Part shown: piece after piece, positions 1-8,318 of the stretch
Numbering within the stretch: position 1 is the stretch's first letter
Layout of the letters: every line of letters begins with the position of its first letter
Assembly: GCA_030040235.1 (NCBI GenBank)
Contig: JASHUC010000501.1
Coordinates: forward strand, 1 to 28,542
Direction: 5' to 3'
DNA length: 28,542 nucleotides
From: Gammaproteobacteria bacterium
GTDB taxonomy: Bacteria; Pseudomonadota; Gammaproteobacteria; Steroidobacterales; Steroidobacteraceae
Notes under the pieces: generated by a model
Told to the model about the DNA's origin: nothing
Seen by the model: only the letters and a program-made list of their open reading frames with translations
Database searches by the model: none
Position numbers and translations under genes: made by a program

Positions 1-2
1 AT

Positions 3-191
3 ATGCAATGGACAAACGACGGCGAGAGGTGGCGCTCCTGGCTGGTCGACTACAGTGCCGCGCGAGCGCGGGCCATCGAGTGGCTCGGCGACCGCTACCT
101 CCTGGCAAGACCGATCAATCGCAGACCGGCGCACGGTCTGCGCGACGCACAGACGTGGATCCAGAAGGGAAGGGCTGCTGCCCTCCGATAG
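3..191 (+). CDS. Small hypothetical protein at left edge, possibly partial
   Basis: An ATG at base 3 opens a 62-codon frame ending in TAG. The product is Trp/Arg-rich with a core reading AIEWLGDRYLLARPI, which looks like a conserved amphipathic segment rather than random translation of GC-rich DNA. I do not recognise a named family and infer no function. The ribosome binding site would lie outside the window, and the frame is open to the edge, so this may be the 3' end of a longer gene. It faces the 3' end of the efflux operon, leaving 68 bp between the two stop codons. Two other overlapping frames here look like shadows. Confidence 0.45.
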   Translation: MQWTNDGERWRSWLVDYSAARARAIEWLGDRYLLARPINRRPAHGLRDAQTWIQKGRAAALR

Positions 192-259
192 CGCGCGGGG
201 CCGGTCGAACGCTCGGATCCCGGGGGCCGGCCGGTGGACCGGAAGCTCTCCGCAGCCGC

Positions 260-1750
260 TCAGGGCGGCGCACCAGTCTTCGTGTGCTGCACCCAGCCTC
301 CCCCGAGGGCCTTGTAGAGCGTCACTTGGTTGGCGAGCTGCGCTTGGCGCAACGTAACCAAGCCCTGCTGGGCCGCGAAGAGAGAGAGCTGTGACGTCAA
401 GGTGGTGAGATAGTTGTCCACGCCGGCGCGAAATCGCATCGCGGCGAGCCGGTACGCATCGGCATCGGCGGCAACGAGCGCGCGCTGCGCTTCGAGCTGC
501 TCGGCATAGGTGCCGCGCGCGCTCAACGCGTCCGACACTTCGCGGAAGGCGGTCTGGATCGAGAGCTCGTACTGGGCTACTTCGATCTTCTTCTGAACGT
601 GCGCGAGATCGAGATTGGCCCGGTTCTGGCCGCCCGTGAAGATCGGCAACGTGATGGTCGGCGTGAAGCTCCAGGTCCCCGTGGTTTTGCTGAAGAGGTT
701 TCCGATCTGGTTGCTCGCAGTACCGCCGGATCCGGTGAGCTGAATACTCGGGAAGAACGCCGCTCGCGCTGCACCGATGTTCGCGTTCGCCGCTCTCAGT
801 GCGTGCTCTGCGCTCAGAATGTCCGGACGGCGCGTGAGCAGGTCCGACGGCAGACCCGCGGGCACTGTTTCGAGCAGTCCCTCATGCTCGATGTCCTGCT
901 CCGGTGGCAGATCCGCCGGGATCCCCTGCCCGAGCACCAGGGTGAGAGCATGCGTGTCCTCGGCGAGCTGGCGCCGGTACTGCGCGAGCGTAGCGCGCGC
1001 GGTATCGACCTGGCTTTCGGCCTGGCGCAGGGCGAGAAGCGTCGTCGTGTCACGGTCGAACATGGCCTCGGTGAGCTGGTAAGACTCGTTCTGCGTGCGC
1101 AGGGTGCCCTCGCTGAGCTTCACGAGCGCCTGGTCGGCGAGCACCGCGAAGTAGTCGGTCGCGACTTCGCCGATCAGGCTGATCTGGCTGCTGCGCCGCG
1201 ACTCGTATTGGGAGAGGTACTGTTCGAACGCGCCGGTGGTAAGGCTCCGTTCGCGTCCGAAGAGATCGAGCTCGTAGTTGGTGAAGCCGACTCCAGCGTT
1301 GAAGTAGCGGAAGGTGCTGCTCGTTGGGCCGGTCGGCAGCGCCAGGCTGCTACCGGAGCCGCCGCCGAGGCTGCCGAGTGAAAGAGCGCCGTTCGACGGC
1401 AGTTTCTCGACGATCTCGGAGCCGGTTGCCGAGATGGAGGGGAAAAGCACGCCACGCTGCACTTGGAACTGCGCTTGGGAGGCCATGACGTTCAGCACGG
1501 CGATGCGTAGATTCCGATTGTTCTCGAGCGCGATCCCGATGAGGCGTTGCAGCCGAGGATCGGTAAAGAAGTCCTCCCAGCCGATCCGGTCGGTCGAGAG
1601 CACCGGTGCGGCGGCGCCGCCGCTGCCCGGAGCGTGCGTATCCGCAGGCCAAGCATTCGGCACGGGCGAAGCGGGCCGTTGGTAGTGTGGCATGAGCGTG
1701 CAGGCGCTGAGGGCCGCGGACGTGAGCAAGACGGCGAGGGTGCGCTTCAT
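260..1750 (-). CDS. RND efflux outer-membrane factor lipoprotein (OprM/NodT family)
   Basis: Outer-membrane channel of a tripartite efflux pump, 496 aa, the usual size for OprM-type proteins. The N-terminus [17 protein letters not shown] is a lipoprotein signal with the lipobox Cys at residue 17. The duplicated OEP (TolC-like) repeat architecture is visible: long alpha-helical stretches rich in Ala/Gln/Arg, the YELDLFGR motif early in the first repeat, and the TRRPDI segment near the middle that is typical of OprM/NodT channels. Known role: a trimeric beta-barrel plus periplasmic tunnel docking to the membrane fusion protein and RND pump. It is the last gene of the pump operon; its ATG overlaps the pump stop codon by one base (TGATG), indicating translational coupling. 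Specificity cannot be read from the sequence. Confidence 0.95.
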   Translation of the reverse strand: MKRTLAVLLTSAALSACTLMPHYQRPASPVPNAWPADTHAPGSGGAAAPVLSTDRIGWEDFFTDPRLQRLIGIALENNRNLRIAVLNVMASQAQFQVQRGVLFPSISATGSEIVEKLPSNGALSLGSLGGGSGSSLALPTGPTSSTFRYFNAGVGFTNYELDLFGRERSLTTGAFEQYLSQYESRRSSQISLIGEVATDYFAVLADQALVKLSEGTLRTQNESYQLTEAMFDRDTTTLLALRQAESQVDTARATLAQYRRQLAEDTHALTLVLGQGIPADLPPEQDIEHEGLLETVPAGLPSDLLTRRPDILSAEHALRAANANIGAARAAFFPSIQLTGSGGTASNQIGNLFSKTTGTWSFTPTITLPIFTGGQNRANLDLAHVQKKIEVAQYELSIQTAFREVSDALSARGTYAEQLEAQRALVAADADAYRLAAMRFRAGVDNYLTTLTSQLSLFAAQQGLVTLRQAQLANQVTLYKALGGGWVQHTKTGAPP

Positions 1751-4700
1751 CAGACCTCTCCCGTTGCGTGCTGCGCCCCAGGGAGGGCGGGCGTGGCATC
1801 GCTTGCGTGACGGGGCGACTCGACCAGGCGCAGCACGGCGACGAAGAATGCCGGTACGAGGAATACCGCGAGCGCTGTGGCCGTGACCATTCCGCCGGCC
1901 ACTCCGGTGCCGATGGCGTTCTGTCCGCCGGAGCCGGCTCCGGAGGCGATCGCGAGCGGCATCACGCCCATGAAGAAGGCGAGTGAGGTCATGAGGATCG
2001 GTCGCAGCCGCTGCTGTGCGGCGTGCACGGCCGATTCGATGAGGCTCAGCCCGCTTTCGTGATTCTGCTTGGCGAATTCGACGATCAGGATGGCGTTCTT
2101 GACCGAGAGCCCCATGACCGTGATCATGCCGACCTGGAAGTACACGTCGTTGTCCATGCTGCGCAGGAATGTCGCGAGCACGGCACCTACGATGCCGAGG
2201 GGCACGACGAGCAGAACCGACGCGGGAATCGCCCAGCTCTCGTAGAGCGCCGCGAGGCAGAGGAACACCACGACGAGGGAGACCGCATAGAGGGCTATCG
2301 CCTTCGAGCCCGTCGCCTTCTCCTCGTAAGAAAGGCCGGTCCAGTCATACCCGATGCCGCGGGGCAACTTTGCCGCGAGACGCTCCATCTCCGCCATCGC
2401 CTCTCCGGTACTGTGTCCGGGGGCGGGTATCCCGAGGATCTCCACGGAGGACAGCCCGTTGTAGCGCTCGAGCTTCGGAGAGCCATATGACCACTGCCCA
2501 TGCGCAAACGCTGAGAACGGGACCATCTGCCCGGCGCCATTGCGCACGTACCAGGAGTCAAGGTCGTGCGGCAGCATGCGCGAGGGCGGGTTGCCCTGAA
2601 TGTACACGTGCTTCACGCGGCCGCGGTCGAGGAACTGGTTGATGTACTCGGAGCCCCACGCGGCTTGGATGGTGTCGTTGATGTCGGCTAGGGTCAGTCC
2701 GAAGGCGCTCGCCTTCTCGCGATCGATCGCGATACGGTACTGCGGCTCATCGTCGAGCCCGTTGGGGCGCACGCCGGCGAGGACCGGGTCTTTCGCGGCC
2801 AATCCCAGGAGCTCGTTGCGTGCCTGCATGAGCGCCGCGTGTCCAAGGCCCGCCCTGTCGATGAGCTCGAAATCGAAGCCGGTGGCGTTCCCCAGCTCGA
2901 GGGCAGCGGGTGGGGCGAAGCCCACGACCATCGCGCCCGGGTAGCCGGCGAAGTGCCGGTTCACACGTGCGGCGATCTGCTGGACGCGGTTGCGCTTGCC
3001 GGGACGTTGCTCCCACGGTTTGAGCATCACGAAGGCGAATCCTGCGGTCTGCCCGTGGCCACCGAAACTCTGCCCGTTGACGGTCAGCACGCCCTCGACG
3101 GCTTGGGACTCGTGCCGGAGCAGATACTGCGCGAAGTCATCGAGCGCCTGGTCCACATGCGAGCTCGTGGAGCCGGGAGGAGCCGTGATCTGCCCGAACA
3201 TGAAACCGAGGTCCTCATCGGGCAGATAGCCGGTCGGCAAGCGCAGGATTCCGACGGCCATGATTGCAGCGACGATCGCCAGGGCGATCAACGCCCGCGC
3301 AGGGCGGCGCACGAGCGCGGAAACGCGATGCCCGTAGCCTGTTTGCCCACGCTCGTAGATGGAATTGAACCATCCGAAGAAGCCGCGGCCCACTGCCTCG
3401 TGTGAGCGCGGCTTGAGCAGCGTCGCGCAAAGCGCGGGTGTGAAGATCAGCGCAACCAGCACCGAAAGGATCATGGAAGAGACGATCGTGATGGAGAACT
3501 GCCGGTAGATGACCCCGGCCGAGCCGCTGAAGAAGGCCATCGGCACGAACACGGCCGAGAGCACGAGCGCAATGCCGACGAGAGCGCCGGTGATCTGGTC
3601 CATCGATCGGCGCGTCGCCTCCTTGGCCGAAACGTGCTCCTCCTCCATCACGCGCTCGACGTTTTCCACCACCACGATAGCGTCGTCCACGAGCAGGCCG
3701 ATCGCGAGCACCATGGCGAAAAGCGTGAGGCTGTTGATCGAATAGCCGAAGGCGCCGAGCACGCCCCCCGTGCCGAGCAGAACCACGGGGACGGCGATCG
3801 TCGGGATGAGGGTCGCCCGTACGTTCTGCAGGAAGAGCAGCATCACGAGGAATACGAGCCCGATCGCCTCGGCGAGCGTCGTGAGCACGTCACGTACGGA
3901 GTGCTGGACGAAGGGCGCGACGTCGAGCGGATAGACGACCTCGAGACCGGCTGGGAAGACCGGCTTCAACCGTGCAATCGTCGCCTTCACGGCCGCGATC
4001 GTATCGAGGGCGTTCGCGCTGGTCTCGAGCTTGACCGCGATGATGGCGGCGGGATGGCCGTTGTACTTGGCCGACATCGCATAGCTCTCGGCGCCGAGGC
4101 CGATGCGTGCGACATCGCGCAGGCGCACCTGGCTGCCGTCCGGCTCGACGCGCAGCAGAATGGCGCCGAACTCCTCCGGCGTTTCGAGATAGGAGGGTCC
4201 AACGATGGTCGCATCCAGCTGCTGCCCCGAGACGGCTGGTAGGCCGCCGAGCTCGCCGGAGGCGACCTGGATGTTCTGTGCTTGGATGGCGTTGCGCACA
4301 TCGACCGTGGTGAGGCCGTAGTTGTCGAGCTTGGCCGGGTCCAGCCAGATGCGCATCGCGTACTGCGAGCCGTAGAGCTGATAGTCGCCCACCCCGGGGG
4401 TACGGCTCACCGGGTCCTGCACGTGCGAGGCGACGAAGTCGGCAATGTCCTCCGATTTCATGCTGTCGTCGGTGGACACAAAGCCGACCGCGAGCAGGAT
4501 GTTCTTGGCAGCCTTCTTGACCGTCACCCCCTGCTGCTGCACCTCGGCGGGCAAGAGCGGCAGGGCGAGTTCCAGCTTGTCCTGCACCTGCACCTGGGCG
4601 ATGTCTGGATTGGTTCCCTGCGCGAAGGTGAGCGTAATGGTGGAGGTGCCGTCCTTGTCGCTCTCGGAGGTCATGTAGATGAGGTGATCGAGAGCGTTCA

Positions 4701-4905
4701 TCTGCTGCTCGATCGGTTGCACGACGGTGTTCTCCACGGTTTGGGCGGAGGCACCCGGATAGGTCGTGCTGATGGCGACCGAGGGTGGGGCGAGGGGCGG
4801 AAACTGCGCTACCGGCAGAGTGTAGAAGGCGATTGCGCCCATGAGCATCACGAGCAGCGCAAGCACCCAGGCGAAGATGGGCCGATCGATGAAGAATCGC
4901 GACAT
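1750..4905 (-). CDS. RND multidrug efflux pump, inner-membrane transporter (AcrB/MexB, HAE1 family)
   Basis: Proton-driven inner-membrane transporter of 1051 aa, the standard length for AcrB/MexB. I start it at 4905 ([14 protein letters not shown]), because that N-terminus is the family hallmark and GAGGAG sits upstream; the frame stays open 58 codons further but that stretch belongs to the preceding gene. Two sets of transmembrane segments flank large periplasmic loops. The proton-relay pair D407-D408 in [13 protein letters not shown] falls at exactly the E. coli AcrB numbering, and the relay lysine lies in [13 protein letters not shown]. It follows the membrane fusion gene after 11 bp, with the ribosome binding site overlapping that gene's stop, and is coupled to the outer-membrane factor gene. 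Substrates are unknown. No TetR-type repressor lies next to the operon. Confidence 0.97.
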   Translation of the reverse strand: MSRFFIDRPIFAWVLALLVMLMGAIAFYTLPVAQFPPLAPPSVAISTTYPGASAQTVENTVVQPIEQQMNALDHLIYMTSESDKDGTSTITLTFAQGTNPDIAQVQVQDKLELALPLLPAEVQQQGVTVKKAAKNILLAVGFVSTDDSMKSEDIADFVASHVQDPVSRTPGVGDYQLYGSQYAMRIWLDPAKLDNYGLTTVDVRNAIQAQNIQVASGELGGLPAVSGQQLDATIVGPSYLETPEEFGAILLRVEPDGSQVRLRDVARIGLGAESYAMSAKYNGHPAAIIAVKLETSANALDTIAAVKATIARLKPVFPAGLEVVYPLDVAPFVQHSVRDVLTTLAEAIGLVFLVMLLFLQNVRATLIPTIAVPVVLLGTGGVLGAFGYSINSLTLFAMVLAIGLLVDDAIVVVENVERVMEEEHVSAKEATRRSMDQITGALVGIALVLSAVFVPMAFFSGSAGVIYRQFSITIVSSMILSVLVALIFTPALCATLLKPRSHEAVGRGFFGWFNSIYERGQTGYGHRVSALVRRPARALIALAIVAAIMAVGILRLPTGYLPDEDLGFMFGQITAPPGSTSSHVDQALDDFAQYLLRHESQAVEGVLTVNGQSFGGHGQTAGFAFVMLKPWEQRPGKRNRVQQIAARVNRHFAGYPGAMVVGFAPPAALELGNATGFDFELIDRAGLGHAALMQARNELLGLAAKDPVLAGVRPNGLDDEPQYRIAIDREKASAFGLTLADINDTIQAAWGSEYINQFLDRGRVKHVYIQGNPPSRMLPHDLDSWYVRNGAGQMVPFSAFAHGQWSYGSPKLERYNGLSSVEILGIPAPGHSTGEAMAEMERLAAKLPRGIGYDWTGLSYEEKATGSKAIALYAVSLVVVFLCLAALYESWAIPASVLLVVPLGIVGAVLATFLRSMDNDVYFQVGMITVMGLSVKNAILIVEFAKQNHESGLSLIESAVHAAQQRLRPILMTSLAFFMGVMPLAIASGAGSGGQNAIGTGVAGGMVTATALAVFLVPAFFVAVLRLVESPRHASDATPALPGAQHATGEV

Positions 4906-4916
4906 GAGAGCACTCC

Positions 4917-6125
4917 TCAGCGCGAGATGAGCGCCAATGCGCGCGCGTTCGAATCGGCCAGATCCGAGGAATGCGACGGTGAGCCGCCACTTACCGTCAC
5001 CTGCATGCCGGGCTTGATGCGTTGCAAGCCGCTGACGATCAGCCGGTCTCCGGGCGCGAGTCCGCCGGTAACGACCCACTCATCGCCAATGGCACGATCG
5101 AGCTCGACGATACGCTTCTCTACCTTGTCATCCGCGCCGACGACCAGCGCAGTCGCCGTGCCGTCCGGGGCGTGCGTGATGCCTTGCTGCGCGGCAAGGA
5201 TTGCGCCCTCACGCACACCTTCCTCGATCGTGGCGCGCACGAACATCCCGGGCAGCAAGAGTTCGTTGGGATTGGGAAATATGGCCCGAAGCGTCACCGA
5301 CCCCGTTCCCTCATCCACCGTCACTTCGGAGAACTGCAGGGTACCCGGGAAGTCATAGCGCGTGCCGTCCTCGAGCAGCAGGTGCGCGGTGGCCTTGTTC
5401 GCTCCGGTGGCGACGATCCTCCCGGAGGCGAGCTCGCGCTTGAAGCGCAGGATCGTGGCAGTGGGCTGCGTCACGTCCACATACACCGGATCGAGCTGCG
5501 TGACGGTGACGAGACTGGTCGTCTGGGCGGCGGTGACGAGCGCGCCCTCGGTGACGGAGGAACGCCCGGTGCGGCCGCCGATCGGGGAGTAGACCTTGGT
5601 GTAGGCGAGATTGATCTCGGCGGTGCGGACCGCCGCCTCGCCGGAGGCGACGTTCGCCTCATCCTGCTCAAGAGTGGCGAGCGCGTTGTCGTAGTCCTCT
5701 CGACTGACGGCCCGTGCATCGACCAGTGACTTGTAACGTTCCTCGGTGAGTCTCGCAGCCACCGTGGCGGCGCTCGCATTCGCGAGCGACGCCTGCGCGC
5801 TCGAGAGGGCAGCCTCGTAGGGCGCCGGATCGATCTGATAGAGCTGCTGGCCCGCTCTGACGCGATCACCCTCGGTGAATAAGCGCCTGAGAATCACGCC
5901 GCTGACCTGCGGGCGCACCTCGGCGATGCGATAGGCATCCACCCGGCCGGGCAGCTCGGTGCTCAAGGAGACCGGAGTTGCGCGCAGCGTGACAACGCCG
6001 ACCGTCGGCTTCGGGGCGGGCGGCGGCGCCGCGTGCGGTATGCAAGCGCTCAACGACAGCGCGAGGATCGCGAGTGTGAGAACTCCGGTGACTCGGGCGG
6101 ACCAGCTCATTCGTCGAAGGACCAT
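4917..6125 (-). CDS. RND efflux membrane fusion lipoprotein (AcrA/MexA family)
   Basis: Periplasmic adaptor linking the RND pump to the outer-membrane channel, 402 aa. The start at 6125 is chosen because AAGGGGAG lies just upstream and the product then begins with a proper signal ending in the lipobox LSLSAC, with the acylated Cys at residue 28. The order is typical: lipoyl/barrel-sandwich half ([20 protein letters not shown]), an alpha-helical hairpin of Ala-rich repeats, the second lipoyl half ([19 protein letters not shown]), a beta-barrel and a membrane-proximal domain ending in [11 protein letters not shown]. First gene of the three-gene pump operon. Its predicted promoter at 6166-6194 carries the shared 24-bp box described separately, giving a leader of roughly 34 nt. 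Confidence 0.95.
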   Translation of the reverse strand: MVLRRMSWSARVTGVLTLAILALSLSACIPHAAPPPAPKPTVGVVTLRATPVSLSTELPGRVDAYRIAEVRPQVSGVILRRLFTEGDRVRAGQQLYQIDPAPYEAALSSAQASLANASAATVAARLTEERYKSLVDARAVSREDYDNALATLEQDEANVASGEAAVRTAEINLAYTKVYSPIGGRTGRSSVTEGALVTAAQTTSLVTVTQLDPVYVDVTQPTATILRFKRELASGRIVATGANKATAHLLLEDGTRYDFPGTLQFSEVTVDEGTGSVTLRAIFPNPNELLLPGMFVRATIEEGVREGAILAAQQGITHAPDGTATALVVGADDKVEKRIVELDRAIGDEWVVTGGLAPGDRLIVSGLQRIKPGMQVTVSGGSPSHSSDLADSNARALALISR

Positions 6126-6165
6126 TGTGAACTCCCCCTTGCGGTGTCGTGTCGGTTCGCGGGGG

Positions 6166-6231
6166 AAGGTAGGCCGGCCGAGTCGAGGGAACAATCGGTC
6201 GGGGATTGATCCAGCGTTTCACCCGAGTGAA
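6166..6231 (-). promoter_or_regulatory. Box S1 plus promoter of the efflux operon
   Basis: On the minus strand, box TTCACTCGGGTGAAA followed by CGCTGGATC (6231-6208) is separated by 13 bp from a -35 hexamer TTGTTC (6194-6189). A 17-bp spacer leads to -10 TACCTT (6171-6166), so transcription would start near 6159, 34 nt before the fusion-protein ATG. The box contains the dyad TTCAC/GTGAA. The same spacing recurs at five other places in the window. The box overlaps the last codons of the upstream 50-aa gene. Promoter activity and regulator are inferred. Confidence 0.65.
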
Positions 6232-6371
6232 TCGCGAGCCGGTAGATGCAGCGTTTCTCGAGAGTAAATCGCCGGTCGCCTCGACTGAATCAGAAGCCAG
6301 ACGAGCAGCGCGATGCACGCGAGCAGCCCGATCGGCAAACCGATTGCAAGACGCAGTAGCGGGGCACGCAT
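6219..6371 (-). CDS. Small single-pass membrane protein (50 aa) upstream of the efflux operon
   Basis: An ATG at 6371 preceded by GGAG with 8-nt spacing opens a 50-codon frame ending TGA at 6219. The product starts MRAPLLRLAIGLPIGLLAC, continues hydrophobic through IALLVWLLIQ, then turns basic (SRR) and ends in a short polar tail; this is one clear transmembrane helix with a positive cytosolic flank. Predicted promoter hexamers TTGTAT-N17-TAGCCT lie at 6427-6399, downstream of box S3. The gene points the same way as the pump genes and ends 93 bp before them. Small membrane partners of RND or fusaric-acid pumps are known (AcrZ, AaeX), but I see no clear similarity to either, so a pump-partner role is only a guess. 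Confidence 0.6.
   Translation of the reverse strand: MRAPLLRLAIGLPIGLLACIALLVWLLIQSRRPAIYSRETLHLPARDSLG
6245..6268 (-). promoter_or_regulatory. Box S2, tandem copy 37 bp upstream of S1
   Basis: Minus strand reads TTTACTCTCGAGAAA followed by CGCTGCATC, matching the shared box. It lies inside the 50-aa coding region and is 37 bp upstream of S1 in the same direction. No TTG-type -35 is found at the usual 13-bp distance, so it is probably an auxiliary site for the efflux promoter rather than a promoter of its own. Confidence 0.5.
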
Positions 6372-6398
6372 GGTGAGATCTCCATCACAGCGACCCAC

Positions 6399-6464
6399 AG
6401 GCTAGTTTCGCGTGCCCTTCCATACAACACACGCTGGTGCGACGAAGCGTTTCGCCGGAGGCAA
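6399..6464 (-). promoter_or_regulatory. Box S3 plus promoter of the 50-aa membrane protein gene
   Basis: Minus strand: box TTGCCTCCGGCGAAA then CGCTTCGTC (6464-6441), 13-bp gap, -35 TTGTAT (6427-6422), 17-bp spacer, -10 TAGCCT (6404-6399). Predicted transcription start near 6392, about 20 nt upstream of the ATG at 6371. It is head-to-head with box S4, which serves lpxR. Confidence 0.6.
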
Positions 6465-6499
6465 CGTCGGGCGCGTTTCCTGTCGCGAAACGCTTCGTC
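6441..6499. repeat. Perfect 15-bp inverted repeat formed by two head-to-head boxes
   Basis: GACGAAGCGTTTCGC at 6441-6455 is the exact reverse complement of GCGAAACGCTTCGTC at 6485-6499, with 29 bp between. The arms are the conserved ends of boxes S3 and S4, so this is better read as a divergent operator pair than as a terminator hairpin; no T-run follows and no gene ends here. Confidence 0.85.
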
Positions 6500-6541
6500 A
6501 ATCCGCAGAGCGTTGTGCAAGAGCGCGGTGTCTCAAATCAT
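6476..6541 (+). promoter_or_regulatory. Box S4 plus putative promoter of the lpxR-like gene
   Basis: Plus strand: box TTTCCTGTCGCGAAA then CGCTTCGTC (6476-6499), 13-bp gap, -35 TTGTGC (6513-6518), 17-bp spacer, -10 AATCAT (6536-6541). The -10 is the weakest of the set. The start site would fall at or next to the ATG at 6549, implying a leaderless transcript, which agrees with the absence of a ribosome binding site there. Confidence 0.5.
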
Positions 6542-6548
6542 CGCCGCC

Positions 6549-7694
6549 ATGCGCTCAATCAATCTTTGTGCGGCTGCGGCGATATCGCTCGTCTGCTTCG
6601 GAACGGCACACGCGGACGACATTTCGACCGCAGCTCCGGAAAAGCAGTCCTCCTCCGCTACGTGCTGGCCGACAACGGCGGCGGCCAATCAGCCATCGGC
6701 TACGGAGCCGAGCTCACTGGGCGGCAGCATCGTGTTTGATGAGCACGTGCTCACGGACGGCTCGCGCGACGAAGACTACGACGGGGGCGGAGAGGTCACG
6801 CTCTCCGGCCAACGGGGAGGCGTCATCGGACGAGCGCTCGATCGAGCGCTCGGCTTCATCGACGGCGCAACGTGCCCCGGGACACGCTTTGCAAACGGCG
6901 ACTGGGAAGTGGGTCATGCGTTTGCCTCCGGACTCCTCATCTTCACGCCACAGGATCTGGCCGCGCGCGCCATCGTGCGCGGCGACCGCCCGTACGCGAG
7001 CCTGTTTTTCATGAGTGTTGGACGGCGCTATACCTCTGCGGAAGAGAACGTCGCCTACGATTCGACGTTCACCGTCGGAGCGCTGGGGCTTCCATGGGCG
7101 GAGGACGTGCAAAGCACCCTGCACCATCTGACCGGCAGCGCCCATCCCGAGGGCTGGTCTCATCAGATCTCAGCCGGTGGCGAGCCGACGGCGCGGTACA
7201 ACTTCGCGCGGCAGGCGCTGCTCGGCGATTTCGGAGAAGGAACGTGGCACGGGGACACCAAATGGACGGCGGCGGCGAGCGCTGGAACGGTGACCGAAGG
7301 CAGCGTCGCCCTGAACGCACGCTGGGGTCGGTTGGAGTCGCCGTGGTCATCGTTTGCGCCGGAGGAGAACATGTACCTCGAGGAGACTCAGCCTGTGCCT
7401 CCGCCACTGCCCGCCGGCGCTCCCCTGGAAGTGTTTGCGTTCGCGGGAGCACGTGCGAAGCTACGGGTGTACAACGCATTCCTGCAGGGACAATTTCGGC
7501 AGAGCGATCTGACCTACGGAGAGGGGAGTCTCAACCAGTTCCTGGGCGAGGCGTGGGCGGGCATCGAGCTTCGCACTCCCTCCGGTTGGTCGGTGGAATA
7601 CCTCGCGCGCTGGGAGTCACCCGAGCTTCGCTCGGGCATCGGCTCACGGTCGTTCTTGTGGGGAAGCGTCGAAGTCGCCAGGTCTTTCCGCTGA
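6549..7694 (+). CDS. lpxR: Lipid A deacylase LpxR family protein (DUF2219)
   Basis: Predicted outer-membrane beta-barrel enzyme of 381 aa; LpxR removes the 3'-acyloxyacyl group from lipid A. The start at 6549 gives a clean signal peptide (MRSINLCAAAAISLVCFGTA, then HADD). Family landmarks: FTPQDL and DRPYASLFF (residues 132-154), VQSTLHHLTGS...PEGW (187-203), and a C-terminal strand ending in Arg-Ser-Phe-Arg. The central His192/193 fits the catalytic His of Salmonella LpxR. Two other active-site positions look altered: the usual YTxG is EDYDGG (Asp78) and the usual Asn-Asp pair reads Phe-Asp (63-64); this alignment is by eye. The gene diverges from the 50-aa membrane gene and pump operon, and its 3' end overlaps the convergent lipoprotein gene by 51 bp. 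Confidence 0.85.
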   Translation: MRSINLCAAAAISLVCFGTAHADDISTAAPEKQSSSATCWPTTAAANQPSATEPSSLGGSIVFDEHVLTDGSRDEDYDGGGEVTLSGQRGGVIGRALDRALGFIDGATCPGTRFANGDWEVGHAFASGLLIFTPQDLAARAIVRGDRPYASLFFMSVGRRYTSAEENVAYDSTFTVGALGLPWAEDVQSTLHHLTGSAHPEGWSHQISAGGEPTARYNFARQALLGDFGEGTWHGDTKWTAAASAGTVTEGSVALNARWGRLESPWSSFAPEENMYLEETQPVPPPLPAGAPLEVFAFAGARAKLRVYNAFLQGQFRQSDLTYGEGSLNQFLGEAWAGIELRTPSGWSVEYLARWESPELRSGIGSRSFLWGSVEVARSFR

Positions 7695-8318
7695 GGCGAT
7701 CTCGCTCGCCAGCCGATCGAGGAGCCGGCGCTCCAACCGTACGACGGCCTCGTCCGTCCCAACCGCGCCTTGCATGCTGAAATCGGTCCGGTGGCGGATG
7801 ACTTCCCCAGAAGGAGCGCGGGGAACGATATCCCAGTCCGCCTCGAGGACACCCGTTCCGGAACTCGTGATGTCCAGGCGATCGATATGAACGATCAGCC
7901 GGTAGTCGGGTGCCCGTGCGGGCGGCACGTCGGTCACCCACGCATCGGGCGTGTGAACGGTGAGCTGCGCCGTCAGGAGATCCGTGGCCGCGATTGACAA
8001 CCGGCTCGCCCAGCGACCGGTACTGCTTCGCTCGAGGACATCTCCCCGGCGGACGATCAGATCCTGCGAGTCAAGGTATTCGGGCACGCTCACGCGAGCG
8101 ATCTGGATGACAGGGGCGCCCTTCGCTGGCGGGGGATCGGCCGCAGCCGCAGTCATCGCGCCTTCGCTGCTCGCAGAGCCCTCCGAAAGCGTGTAGAGAT
8201 TCAAGGGCGGTCCGGCCACGCAGCCGGCCAGAGCAAGTGCGACCGAAAGCGGGACGCCACGCACGATTCCAATTCGAGCTCGGGGCACAGGCTGCGGCTT
8301 GGCGCATCCCCGGCTCAT
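7644..8318 (-). CDS. ABC-transporter auxiliary lipoprotein (PqiC/ABC_trans_aux type)
   Basis: A 224-aa periplasm-facing lipoprotein. The signal ends in LALAGC, with the lipidated Cys at residue 33, followed by the family opening PPLNLYTLSEG. The domain continues with VIQIARVSVPEYLDSQDLIVRRGD, WASRLSIAATDLLTAQL and a strand reading YRLIVHIDRLDI, all usual for the auxiliary lipoproteins that accompany MCE transporters (PqiC). It is last in the four-gene transporter operon; its ATG overlaps the MCE stop (ATGA), which fixes the start. The C-terminal tail runs 51 bp into the opposite-strand lpxR coding region. Likely role: an outer-membrane partner for the MCE protein in lipid transport. Confidence 0.9.
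   Translation of the reverse strand: MSRGCAKPQPVPRARIGIVRGVPLSVALALAGCVAGPPLNLYTLSEGSASSEGAMTAAAADPPPAKGAPVIQIARVSVPEYLDSQDLIVRRGDVLERSSTGRWASRLSIAATDLLTAQLTVHTPDAWVTDVPPARAPDYRLIVHIDRLDITSSGTGVLEADWDIVPRAPSGEVIRHRTDFSMQGAVGTDEAVVRLERRLLDRLASEIASAERPGDFDASPQERP

Noticed and set aside
4906..5079. 58-codon N-terminal extension of the RND pump frame
   Set aside because: The extension overlaps the membrane fusion gene, lacks pump homology, and [11 protein letters not shown] with GAGGAG upstream marks the true start.
6187..6220. GGGAAC...CGTT read on the plus strand as an EcfG/ECF sigma promoter
   Set aside because: The gap between GGAAC and CGTT is 22 bp instead of 16-17, and no gene follows at a suitable distance on that strand in the three copies. 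The minus-strand TTGTTC-N17-TA reading explains all copies.
6272..6520. Minus-strand 76-codon frame over the lpxR upstream region
   Set aside because: It covers both boxes S3 and S4 and overlaps, in another frame, the better supported 50-aa membrane gene; its composition is Arg/Cys/Ser-rich as expected for a shadow.
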